A stretch of DNA of 64,000 bases from NCBI GenBank assembly GCA_039583875.1, contig CM077161.1:64237885-64301884 (forward strand). Direction: 5' to 3'. Below are positions 32,179-43,317 of the stretch, one piece after another (positions within the stretch are counted from its first letter, which is position 1; each line of letters starts with the position of its first letter). A program made the translations under genes and the position numbers. Source of the stretch: Platanthera guangdongensis. Its lineage: Eukaryota > Streptophyta > Magnoliopsida > Asparagales > Orchidaceae. The notes beneath the pieces are model-generated. The model did no database searches, was not told where the DNA came from, and saw nothing but the letters and a program-made list of their open reading frames with translations.

Positions 32179-33190
32179 GTATACCAAACTCTTTTCATTA
32201 GAACCCATAAGTCCCATACCGTACTAGTACAGATTTATGTAGATGATATTTTCTTTGGTTCTAATGATTCAAATTTGTGCAGAAGGTTCTCCAACCTAAT
32301 GCATTCTAAATTTGAAATGAGTAGCATGGGTGAGCTATCCTTCTTTCTAGGATTGCAAGTCAAACAATATGTTGAAAGCATCTTTATTTCTCAAACCAAG
32401 TATGCAAATGAATTGGTTAAGAAATTTGGTATGTCTGAATCATCTTGTATGAAAACACCCATGCCTACCAATGTTGTATTGGATGCTGATGAACATGGGA
32501 AACCTGTTGATCAGACAACATACAGAGAAATGATTGGCTCCTTATTGTACCTTACAGCTAGTAGACCTGATATAATGTTTGCTACATGTATATGTGCTAG
32601 ATTCCAAGTGAGCCCTAGAGAGTCACACCTAACATTAGTAAAAAAGATTCTCAGGTATGTTAAAAGTTGTCCAAATCTAGGTCTCTGGTATCCAAAAGAT
32701 TCATCATTTGACTTAACTGGATTTTCTGATGCTGATTATGCTGGATGCAGAATTGACAGGAAAAGCACCAGTGGAACTTGTCAGTTTATTGGTGACAGAC
32801 TTGTCTCTTGGTTTTGCAAGAAACAAACATCTGTGTCAACTTCAACTGCTGAAGCTGAATATATGGCTGCAGGTAGTTGTTGTTCACAAATATTGTGGAT
32901 CCAAAACTAACTCCTAGACTATGGCTACAACTTAGAGAAATCTAAAATATTTTGTGATAACACCAGTGCTATTTCTATAGCTCAAAATCCAGTCCTCCAT
33001 AGTAGGACAAAACACATAGAAATTAGGCATCACTTTTTAAGGGATAATGTTGAGAAGAATAAAATTGAACTTCAATATATCCCAACTGATTTGCAAAGGG
33101 GAGATATTTTCACCAAATAATTGGATGAAAAGAAACACACCTTCTTCCTAAATCAGTTAGGAATGTTAGATGGAGGAAGTATAAAATAAG
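32179..33190 (+). pseudogene. SIRE-C reverse transcriptase end and RNase H
   Basis: After the solo LTR the frame continues through the region of the catalytic YVDD box (32240-32250, now with stops), MGELSFFLGLQVKQ, and RNase H (DADYAGCRIDRKSTSGTCQF, STAEAEYMAA, DNTSAISIAQNP, KHIEIRHHFLRD). TAA stops at 32908-32910 and 33118-33120 are single C-to-T changes from CAA. Pol ends at GSIK, TAA 33187-33189. RNase H degrades the template RNA. Confidence 0.88.
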
Positions 33191-33676
33191 TTCCAAGATT
33201 TTGAAACTCTAAAAATTGACCAAGACTAGGCAAACATCTTGATTTTTCTAGTATCTATAGTGTATCTCTGGTCTCTGAACTGCGCTCGACGATTTTCCCC
33301 CAGATCGTCGAACGGAGATCGACGCTTTCGGAAATCATCGACCTGAGTTCAGCGCTTCTCAGATAGTGTTCAACTATCTCTCCAGGTCAACGATCGTCGA
33401 ACGGCACTCGATGATTTTGTTTTCTGAACTATCGTCGAACGGAGCTCGATGCTCTCCAATATTGTCGAACGGAGATCGACGATATTGAAGACCTTTCAGA
33501 TTCCTTTAGAAGCCCCGATCGTCGAACTGAGTTCAACGATCTTTCCTTTTCTGCGTCGAACCCTAATATAAAATTCATTTTTCGGTCGTCGTTCTCCTTT
33601 TGCGCTTTTCAATCTCTCTACAAAATTTTTCTTTCCCTCCAAACATCTCTACACTTGGTAGTTTGTTTGTTGATTT
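33191..33676 (+). promoter_or_regulatory. SIRE-C pol to third-ORF spacer with splice-acceptor-like site
   Basis: The spacer carries GTCGA palindromes (33284-33560). It ends in a pyrimidine-rich tract, TTTGTTTGTTGATTTTTGCAG, the AG at about 33680-33682 lying just before AACAATGG. This matches a plant 3' splice site placed a few bases before the third-ORF start region. That it is used is an inference. Confidence 0.5.
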
Positions 33677-33688
33677 TTGCAGGTAACA

Positions 33689-36600
33689 ATGGCCGTCTCA
33701 TTTGCCGTCCTAGCCGCAATGAAGTTTGGTGCCGGATTTGATATAGACATGGAGTCCTTCAGCACCAGTGATCAGATTTTCAAAGACATTCTCGAACTAT
33801 TCAAGGAGCAAAAGCTAGTCACTATCATGTCCACCAGAATCAAACTGCCAGCAGATGAAATTAAGGAGTGGGTGTATACTGCCCACAATCAGGACCAAAA
33901 TACAGTTGTTGGATCCATTTCTGGAACCCAGGTACCTCTGACACCTACCATTCTGACAGAGATTTTTCAATTAAATTCTGGAAGAGATTCTGCTGAGTTG
34001 TCAGGAGAAGAATTTTCTGATTTACATATTAGAATGGGTCATTCTGATGCAAACCCTAACAAGCTACTGAAAAAGAACTTAGTTGTTGAATACAGGTTCT
34101 TAGCTGATGTAGTGGGAAAGGTTCTGTTGGCCAAGCATTCAGCACATGATACCATCTCCAGGTATCAGCTGTGCTTGATGGCTGCTATTGTGGACAAGAA
34201 ACAGTTAAACTGTGGAGAGATCTTCTTTGATCTGATTAAGATGAAGATCAATAAGAACTTTGTAAATTATGGAAGGATTCTAGGGCTGTTTCTCGAAAAC
34301 AGATTCCCTGCCCTGCTAGTCTCATCTGGGATGCACATCAATGCCTCAAAGAGGCTGTCTGTGCCCTGTTTGGCAAATATTACAGACAAATAGTGAAGCC
34401 CAGCATGCCCTCTGCAAGCACAACTTCAGGCACAAGGACTGTAACAGTCTCTTCCCCTCAAGTCTCTGCCCCTGCAGATGACTTGCCTGCTGCTTCTTCT
34501 CCTCCTCCAACTCCTATTCCATCTCCACCAGTCACCTTCACCATTCAAACTTCATCCACCATCATTATCTCAACCCCCTCTCCAACATCAATTCCATCTC
34601 CAATCCCTACTCTCACAGAAGAAATCTTCCATCCTTTACATCACTACCCTCACCCAGACATTGACACATCATCCCACATTCCATCTTTCACACTCCTAGA
34701 TGATTCCTTTATGGATGATTCACCTTCATCCCCTCCTGAGCTACCCTCCTCATCCACATTATATCAACAGCTTCTACAAGATATCATTGATCAACCCTCC
34801 TTCACACCTTCTATCTCCATACCACTGTCTTCCATTTCCACAATCCCCACACCTCAACCTTCACTTCTACCATCCACTAGCTCTCCTCCAACATCTCTAG
34901 TTGCTCCTCCATCCCTCTCTACCTCTGCTCAAATCCCTACCGAGCATGTGGATATTCCAGCCTTAGCTGACAAACTATATGAGCTGATAGCTCCTAGGCT
35001 CTCACTTCTGTTGGAGACCTCCTTGGCTCCACTCTTCAAGTCAGTTGCAGACTTATCTGCCAGGCTCTCCTCCATCTTTCTTCCTCAGGCAATCCCTTCA
35101 TTTGGGTGCCTTGATCCAGCTCTCTCTGAATCTAGGCAGGGGGAGATGCCTCATGAAGCTGCTAGATTACCTGCTGCTTCCATTTCTTTAGTCCCTGCTG
35201 CTGCTACTAACTCAGTTCCTGCTGTTGTTATTACTAAAGCTCAAGCCTCAACTCCTCAAGTTGCTGTCTTCTCAGTGGACCTCATGTCCTTATTATCAGA
35301 TTTTGATTCAATATATTTCAGCTGTCTTCCAGTGAGTAATGCCGTCCAGCCCTCTCAAGACCTCTCCAAGGCCATTGTGCCCTTTTCAAGCTGTGATTCC
35401 AGCTTAATAAGCTCATACATAAATTCCCTATATACTGCTGAGCCTTCTGTTTCCAATGATCTTACTGCTGCTACTCCTGCTGACAATAATGTTGTTGTTT
35501 CTGTTGCTTCTGCTGATATTGTTGTTATTGCTAAAAATTCTAAGGATATACATATTACAGAGTGATATGAATTTGAGCCTGCTGTCACTGCTGATGTTGC
35601 CCCTGCTGATGTTGTTATATCTGAAAATGTTTTCTCTAAAACTGTTGTTGTCTCTTCTAAGAGTGTTGCTCCTGAAAGTTCTGTATCTGCTATTACTACT
35701 ACTGCTACTACAACTTCTGCCCGTTCTGTTTCTGCTGTTACTACTGCTACTGCTACAACTGCTGTCACCACTATTTCATCTGCTACAACCCAACTTCAAA
35801 AAGATTATCTGAAAAGGATTGATGCTTTATATGATGAGCAAAGCTCTGAAAGTGATGAATATAGGACTGATTCTGATGATTCCTCATCCACTATAGCCAG
35901 GAAAAGAAAGGCAAGGAGCAAGGCTTTGAAAAGAGTTCCCCCAGCCAAAGTCAAATATACAAATGACATACCTTATTACATTCTTCATGACTGTCCCATT
36001 ACTGAACATTGGATGCAATATTCCAAGAATCAATTGAAAGCCATGAAGAAGAAGAGGAAATATGAAAAAGGATTTTCTCAGTTCCATCATCCTCCTCCAC
36101 CTCCTCCTCCTGATGTAGGTGCAGGTGGTAGCTCTGCTGTTCATCCTTCTGCTAGAAGCCAAACCCCCTATCAGCCTCATGGAAGATCTCAATATAGGGG
36201 AAGCCAATCCAGAGGTTCTCAATCAAGGAGAGGAAATTATAGAGGAAACCAAATGGAATCCCAAGTTTACTCCAAAGGCTATTCTAGACAGCATCCATAC
36301 TCAAGGGAAGGTTAAGCTTCATCTGACACTACTTTAGGCCCTTTTCCCTATAAGCTGAAAGAAGTAGTCTCATCCAGAGCCCCTCCAGATAATCCTTCCT
36401 ACAGATATGAGCCTCCAGTGCCCTTTGAGGATCCAGAGAATAATCCTACTGCATGGACTGCTAGGATGAAAGAATTAGCTGCCCTGGATCAGATTAAGAA
36501 AGCCAGAGATCAAGGCATGGACACCCCCAGCATTACTACATTGTCAGAGCAAAGAAAGAAGGAACTTGAAAGATATGCCTCCAGCAAGTTCTTTGATTCT

Positions 36601-36750
36601 GAAAGATACATGGAGCTGCACCCTGAAGCTGTGGTACCAAGGACTAAACAACAAACTTCTTTAGGTGCAGCTGATGACAGAAGATCAAAGAAGGAAGCTC
36701 TTAACCCCAATAGAGAAATTAAACTTATAAAGAGCAAGGAGAAGGAATAA
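33689..36750 (+). pseudogene. SIRE-C third ORF, about 1,000 codons
   Basis: The likely start is ATGGCC at 33689 (MAVSFAVLAAMKF). A globular-looking N-terminal domain of about 220 residues (STSDQIFKDILELFKEQ, TRIKLPADEIKEWVY, FQLNSGRD) leads to a one-base loss near 34351, then a Pro/Ser/Thr-rich segment (34393-34950), an amphipathic Leu-rich stretch, a second Ser/Thr/Val-rich segment, a basic region with PYYILHDCPITEHWMQY, a Pro run, RG-rich repeats, and the conserved end AVVPRT ... ALNPNREI. Stops at 35563 and 36313 are in frame. No transmembrane segment or enzyme motif is clear. It sits where SIRE elements carry their env-like ORF; I do not assign a function. Confidence 0.7.
35137..35148 (+). 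promoter_or_regulatory. Internal polypurine-tract-like motif in SIRE-C
   Basis: CAGGGGGAGATG inside the third ORF matches the 3' polypurine tract AGGGGGAGATTG. The homologous place in SIRE-D (63777-63788) reads TAGGGGGAGATG. Confidence 0.45.
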
Positions 36751-36884
36751 TTCTGTAAGGTGACAATTATTCTGATTTCTGATTTCTGTCTGAGATATTA
36801 TATCTGTGATTCTGCAATGTTGTTGTGTGTTATATTGTTGCTTTTAATTCTCCAATTTCTGTAAATAGTAATCCTAACCCAAAT

Positions 36885-36894
36885 AGGGGGAGAT
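36885..36894 (+). promoter_or_regulatory. SIRE-C 3' polypurine tract
   Basis: AGGGGGAGAT directly precedes the 3' LTR. It lies in the loop of an inverted repeat (36869-36884 with 36916-36931, 14 of 16 positions paired). Confidence 0.85.
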
Positions 36895-38493
36895 TGTTGG
36901 AACACCATATTATTAATTTGGGTCAGGATCACTATGTCTTTAGGAAACCTGTTTTGACCTCATTGTATAGATCTAAAGGTCAATTAGAATTGAGTCTAAG
37001 GGTTAGTAGTTAGGTTTGGAAGCTGCCCTCAAGACCAAGGTTTTTCAGTTTGGAGACTAAGTCATTTCGTCGAGCTCAGTACGACGAATCGTCGAACTCC
37101 AATCGACGATCGTTGAGCTCACTTCGACGGATCGTTGAACTCCATTCGACGATCGCTGACCTCAACTTCTACAAATCGTCGAACTCCATTCGACGATCTT
37201 CGACCTCAGTTCGACGATCTTGACTCCAGTATTGATTCTCTATCTCTGAGCTCAGTTCGACGATAGTTGAGCTCAGATCGACGATCTTTGTTGCTGTCTA
37301 AGTCCAAATCGCTGAGCTCAGTTCGACGATAGTGGAGCTCAGTTCGACGTTTTTCTGAACAGTTAAATGACTTTCAAGATTCAAATTCAGAACAGTTAAG
37401 GAGTTATTGTCAGCAATTAATTTAGAAGATCTTGTAGCCGTTTTCATTTATTCTGGACTAAGTTTCAAGGAATTATCAAGCAATGTTTCTTTGGACTTTC
37501 CCCTAGAAGATAATTGCAATTAAGGAAGTCATTTAATGACAGGCTAACGACTATTCTTGATAGAGGATCATTTTCTATTCAAAAAAAGGAAATAAAAGAC
37601 AAGATTTTTGAATCTCTCATGACAAGAAAAACAAGAAGAGAGTGCACAACAAGAAGAAGAAAAAAAAAGATTCTCTGGTACAACTCTTCTCTAGAACAAC
37701 ATCTTTCTCAATAACAATCACTCAAGAGAAAAAGGAAAAGAGCTGTAGACATTCTCTGTCTCAAAGAATTCACAAGAACACCATCACCAAAAGGAGATCA
37801 ACAAATCTGAAATCTTCAGATCTCTTTTGATTCAAGTGTTCAAGGCCATCATCATTCAAGACTCCAGACACCTCACATTTCAGTTGTTGTGGAAATCATC
37901 ATTTGCTGGAGATCAGCTTTTTGAAGGCCTATCACCCTACTGCAAAGCTTCATTTCCTGAACAACTACAGATCTCAGGGGGAGCTTTGACAACATCAATA
38001 TCCACATAGTCTTCTCAGCTGCTTTGAGAAAGAGAAGACTTCCATCACTCTCTCATCCTCATCTTTGTAAAGGGTTTTTCAAACTCCCTTCAAAAGTTTG
38101 TGCTCGGTTTCTGAGCACCTTATCAAAAGCTCATTGGTGGCAAGACACCTGATCAAAAAATCTGGTTTGGTTTTTGAGCACCTTATCAAAAGCTCATTGG
38201 TGCCCAGGACACCTGATCAACTCATCCTGCAGTGGATTCCTACCTAGGGTAGTAGAAGAGTGGATGTACTCATGTTTAGGGGAACCACTATAGCTCATTG
38301 TGTCTTCTGGTTGCTTGTCTTTATTTTTGTTTTTGGCTGTGATTGTTTTGTGATTAGATAGCTGTTGTGTTTAGATTTACTATTTGCTTCCCTGTTCACT
38401 CAGATTACAACAACTGTTGTAAAAAGTTTTTAAGCACCATACTCTATTCACCCCCCCCCCTCTAGAGTATATCAGATCTAGCTTGCACTTTCA
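36895..38493 (+). repeat. SIRE-C 3' LTR
   Basis: 1599 bp, starting TGTTGGAACACC and ending CTTTCA, a few percent different from the 5' copy by eye. The palindrome array is at about 37068-37350 and the terminal hairpin at 38405-38422. TSD GAGAG follows. Confidence 0.93.
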
Positions 38494-38682
38494 GAGAGGA
38501 TTTTGGCCTATAGCCAATCTCCGATCCACTTGCGGTTCTACTACCCGTACGATAGCGCGAGAGATAAATAACAAAAATTGTACTTCCTGCATTTCGTTAG
38601 TGTCAGGACAAGAGGGCGTTGAGCGTAGAGAGAGTCGTCGATACTCCGTCTGTTTAGTGTCGTTTAGGACGGGACTACATCA
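38494..38682 (+). repeat. CHR-1 second, partial LTR (right piece)
   Basis: Continuation of 25233-25619 after SIRE-C; it begins with the duplicated GAGAG and ends CTACATCA. The primer binding site TGGTATCAAAGCGAGG follows at 38687-38702. Confidence 0.88.
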
Positions 38683-38686
38683 ATTT

Positions 38687-38702
38687 TGGTATCAAAGCGA
38701 GG
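38687..38702 (+). promoter_or_regulatory. CHR-1 primer binding site before gag
   Basis: TGGTATCAAAGCGAGG resembles the initiator methionine tRNA complement and lies four bases after an LTR end, with the gag leader following. Confidence 0.82.
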
Positions 38703-38980
38703 TTGTGTTAATTTCTCAATTGACACCATCCTTAAATCTTTCTGTCGTAGGGTTTTCGACTCTCACTTGGTTGTGCACGGTCCGTAATATACAACATAAA
38801 CCTAAAATTTCAAAATCTGGTCTGCGAATAGTAAAAACAAAAAAAAATCCCGAGAACTCTCCTTATTTTTTTAAGAACAAAAGCCTGAAAAAGTATATTC
38901 ATTCGCCCAGTCGATAAGTGTCAAAAAAATCTGACTTTATAAATTTATTCTGGTCAAAACCACCTTTCCTCCTGTTGTTC

Positions 38981-40645
38981 ATGCGCACTAGGCGTGTCAC
39001 GGAGTATTGCCCATACACTTCCAATATGGCAGACGACCATGATGATGAGCACGCTCCGGCCATAATTGCGGAGCTTCGGGAAGAGTTTAACGCTATGTTC
39101 GATGCACTCGCCCAATTAATACAAGGGCTGGCGTTAAATCAAGCGACACCTCGTAATCATGGCGTTGGAATAAATCGACCGGGTCCCTAACCCCAGGCCG
39201 CTAACCAACGTGAGGAAAGAGAAAACCAACCCCGTGATCAGGACGATGATCAAGCGCATCGAGCCCCTTATGAGTTCGATGTAACTAGGGCTTTTAAGAT
39301 TGATCCACCCTCATACGATGGTATGGGTGAACCCCAAGTATTTTTAGACTGGGTCATGGAGATCGAGTGCTACTTTGAGTGGCACAACATGACGGACGAT
39401 GAGAAGGTGCGGGTTGAACAAATGAAACTTCTGGGTAGGGACAAAACATTCTGGGTGAACGAAGAGAGGCGTCTAGGTACCGTGAATGGAGTACCCCCAA
39501 TTGGGTGGGATGCCATGAAAGCACTCCTGATTGACCAATATGTCCCTACGTATCACCGAACCCAAATGTTCGACGAGTTATCCACACTTCGTCAGGGAGG
39601 CAAATCGGTAGCGGAGTATATGGGACTCCTTAAGGATATGATGGTTCATTGTGACGTCCGAGAAATTCCTGAAGTTACACTCTCCCGTTTTCATAAGGGA
39701 CTCAACCCGGACATCCAGGGCAAGCTCCTGTGTTATGGTCATACGGACCTTAACATGACATTCAATGCGGCCTTGGATATAGAGAAGCACCATGCCTACA
39801 AGTCCAAGGGACGAGCATTCCAGAAGGGAAAGTCCATTTTAGGACCCCCACCTTTGCCCACCATGCGGGACAAGGGAAAGTTTCGATCGACTGATTTGAA
39901 TTCTATAATTATTACCGCTAGGAACCTCAGAAATCCCACCGGTGAGAGAGTACCAATAGGACGGATTAGTAAGAATAGTGCCACATGTTATTCTTGCGAA
40001 ATCCAAGGGCACTACTCTAGTAAGTGCCCCACTAAGAGTAAACCATTAGAACTATTAGACTCTACGTCTGAGGCCGACAAGATCATCTATGAAGCCGGCG
40101 GTGAATCTAACACCGAGCCGAGTGATATTGAAGATGATTCTTTTATGATGGTTATGAGGTGTATTCTGGCCACACAACGTGCGTCGGATGAATATAATCA
40201 GACGAATATCTTTTCGTTAAATTTTAAAAGCGGTGAAAAGTGGTGCAAATTAATAATAGATAGCGGTAGTTGCATGAACGTCATTTCGGAGAACGCCATC
40301 ACTCGTATGCATTTAGTCACTGAACCGCACCCCCATCTATATAAAATAACGTGGGTAAATAAAACGTCTATCGCGGTTTCTAAGCGATGTTTAGTGCCAC
40401 TTACGGCGAAGAGCTATATCGATAAGGTGTGGTGCGACGTCATCCCCATGGATGTCTGTCATGTACTACTAGGACGCCAGTGGCTTTATGATTATGACTT
40501 GACCCATTTCCGTCGAGCCAACAGCTACGAGTTCAAGTTTAATGGTAATACCATTGTCTTGAAATCCTCACCGCCTAAGGATCCGATGATTTCCCCCAAA
40601 GACACACTTGTGCCAGGGAAAAGAAACTATAAGCTTCATAGGTAA
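38981..40645 (+). pseudogene. CHR-1 gag and protease
   Basis: The start at 38981 (MRTRR) is chosen because CHR-2 gag begins MRTRL at the same place. A TAA at 39188-39190 fits CAA to TAA, and the frame then runs to 40645. Gag carries FLDWVMEIECYFEWHNM and a zinc knuckle CYSCEIQGHYSSKC (CX2CX4HX4C). The aspartic protease has LIIDSGSCMNVIS and LLGRQWLYDYD. A frameshift near 40640 separates it from RT. Gag packages the RNA; protease cuts the polyprotein. Confidence 0.85.
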
Positions 40646-40805
40646 GAAGGAGTTAGAGCGTGAGACCTTCATGGATGACGTCATCTATGCTCTAGTATGT
40701 CTACAAGCTAAGGACGATTCACCCTCTTTATAGAACCTACCGTTATCTCTGTGAACATTACTGGAAGAGTATAAGGAAGTCTATCCGGTGGACTTATAAT
40801 CTCAG

Positions 40806-41657
40806 TTGCCACCCATACGGGAAATTCAGCACGAGATTGACTTTGTCCCGGGCTCTTCTTTGCTAAATCTTCACCATTATTGGCTCAATCCCTCCGCACA
40901 TAATGAGTTACAAACTTTAATTTCAGATTTATTAGCAAAGAGATTTATTCGCCATAGTAAGAGCCCCTGTGCCGTCCACGCCCTTTTGGTCCCAAAGAAA
41001 GATAAGTCTTGGAGATTATGTGTAGACTACCTGGCCATATATAAAATTACTATTAAATATAGGTTTCCCATTCCCCATTTGGATGACTTAATAGATATGC
41101 TATCCGGTGCCACCATATTTTCAAAATTGGATCTTAAAAGTGGTTACCACTAAATACGGATACGGGAAGGAGACAAATGGAAAATGACATTTAAATCTAA
41201 GGATGGGCTCTATGAGTGGTTAGTGCTTGGAGAGGGGCTCACCAACGGACCGAGTACCTTTTCGCGGTTGATGACCCAAGTATTTAAACCATATATGGGT
41301 AAATTTGTAGTGGTATACTTCGATGATATATTGGTATTTAGCCTCTCGCTGATGGCCCATGAGACATATTTAAGGACAATCCTTTCCACATTGCGACAAG
41401 AAAATTTATTTATTAATCTTAAAAAGTGTGCATTTGGTGTGACTTCTGTAGAGTTTCTACGATACATAGTGAGTTCCGAAGGTATTCATGTTGACCCTAA
41501 AAAGGTCCAACTTATTAGAGAGTGGCCGGAACCAAAAAATATTCGGGAGGTTAGAAGTTTTCATGGATTGACCACATTTTATCGAAGGTTCATTCGAAAT
41601 TTTAGTAGTATCATGGCACCAATCACTGAATGTATGAAGAATGGTGAGTTTAACTAG
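40806..41657 (+). pseudogene. CHR-1 reverse transcriptase
   Basis: One frame with a TAA at 41151-41153, where CHR-2 has Gln in SGYHQIRI. It holds [28 protein letters not shown], and the catalytic [15 protein letters not shown] at 41655-41657 replaces the Trp codon seen in CHR-2, and the frame continues into RNase H. Confidence 0.88.
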
Positions 41658-41699
41658 ACTAAAGCGGCCACTAGTGCGTTCCAAACGATTAAGGAACGA

Positions 41700-42968
41700 A
41701 TGTCCGAAGCCCCACTACTACGGTTGCCGGATTTTAGCAAGGTGATTGAATTATCACGTGACGCATCTGGGATAGTAATCGGAAGAGTTTTAAGTCAGGA
41801 GGAACATCTGATAGGATACTTTAGCGAAAAGCTTACGGGCCTGAAGTTAAATTATTCCAATTATGATCGCGAGTTTTATGCCGTAATACGTTGTCTCCAA
41901 CATTGGCGACACTATCTCATATCGAACGAATTTGTAATCTTATCAGATCACGAGGCGCTAAAATTTGTAAACTCCCAAAATAAAATCAGCCCTCGGCACG
42001 CCAAATGGGTATCCTACCTTCAAGAGTACATATTCATTATCAAGCACCTTAATGGTACGTTAAATCGTGTGGCGGACGCTCTTAGCCGAGTCACCCTATT
42101 TCTATCGACGATGGAAGTATCTGTTATAGGATTTGAACGAATTAAGGATGAATATGTTCAATGCCCGGATTTTAAGGAAATCTACTTAGCCGCTAAGGAC
42201 AATTCTCCTTCTACTATCTCTGCATACTACATCTGTGACGGCTATCTATTTAAGCACATGCAATTATGCATTCCCCGCTCTTCGTTACGCCATTTTATTA
42301 TATGGGAATTACATAGTGGAGGGTTAGGTGGACATTTCGGTCGAGATAAAACTATAACACTGGTAGAGGACAAATTCTTTTGGTCGGGCCTCAAACTAAT
42401 GGTCAATAAAACCGTAGGGAGTTGCCATATATGTCAATTAGCGAAAGGTAATAACACCAACATTGGACTTTACACACGACTTCCGATTCCGTCTGTTCCA
42501 TGGGAGGACGTTAGCATGGACTTCATATTGGGACTACCCTTGACATTTAGGCCACAAGATTCCATTCTGGTAATAGTGGATTGCTTTTCCAAAATGGCCT
42601 ACTTTATCGCTTGTCGTAACACCAACGATGCATCACATGTCGCTAAGTTGTACTTCAAGGAGGTCGTTGCACCTTGGGGTGTCCCCAAAATGATAGTGAC
42701 TGATAGGGACGTTAAATTTACAAGCTATTTCTGGAAAACACTTTGGAAACTTTTGGGTACTAGACTTATGTTTTCTTCAGCCTACCATCCACAAACGGAT
42801 GGGAAAACGGAAGTGGTTAATCGAAGCTTGGGTGGTTTACTTCATTGTTTAGTGGGTGATCATAAGGGTATGTGGGACCTTATCCTTCCTCATGCTCAAT
42901 TAGCTTATAATAATTCTAAGAATAGGACCACCGGTTTATCTCCAAATGAGATCGTGCATGGATATTAG
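41700..42968 (+). pseudogene. CHR-1 RNase H and integrase
   Basis: RNase H has LSRDASGIVIGRVL and NYDREFYAVIRCLQHWRHYL. The integrase has a zinc finger ([14 protein letters not shown] ... CHICQLAKG) and a complete catalytic triad: VSMDFILGLP, VTDRDVKFTSYFW and HPQTDGKTEVVNRS. A TAG at 42966 ends the frame, and later stops break the integrase C-terminal part (42969-43310). Confidence 0.9.
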
Positions 42969-43317
42969 GCGCCCATACCTCTTGACTTGGTTCCGTTACC
43001 ACCACCTTTTAAATCCATTCAATTTGCATAGGACTTCACCTCGCACGTTCACACTCTCCATAAGCACATTAGTGAGACGTTAGCTAAACAATATGTTATT
43101 TATCAATCGAATGCTAACGTACATAGGCAAGCAGTCCCCTTGAATATTGGTGATTTGGTAATGGTTCATCTTATCCCTGAACGGATGCCTTCAGGCACCT
43201 TATAGAAATTGGAGAACATGAGAGCGGGTCCTTTTCGGGTTTTAAAGAAGCTAGGCGAAAATGCATATTTATTAAAGTTACCTGCTGATTGGGGAATTTC
43301 CCCTGCTTTTTAACGTT

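Larger units (their letters stand above)
25620..38493 (+). mobile_element. SIRE-C, SIRE-like Copia element with third ORF
   Basis: Plus-strand, 12.9 kb, flanked by GAGAG at 25615-25619 and 38494-38498. LTRs are 1598 bp (25620-27217) and 1599 bp (36895-38493), TGTTGG...TTTCA. Inside are PBS, gag, protease, integrase, RT-RNase H, a long third ORF and a polypurine tract. The Copia gene order, the long LTR, the methionine-tRNA primer site and the extra ORF after pol fit the SIRE/Maximus lineage. It carries a solo LTR in RT and many stops, so it is defective. Confidence 0.95.

Noticed and set aside
35355..35812. Leu/Val-rich frames such as 35456-35812 that look like membrane proteins.
   Set aside because: They are shifted readings of the Thr/Ser/Val codon repeats in the third ORF.
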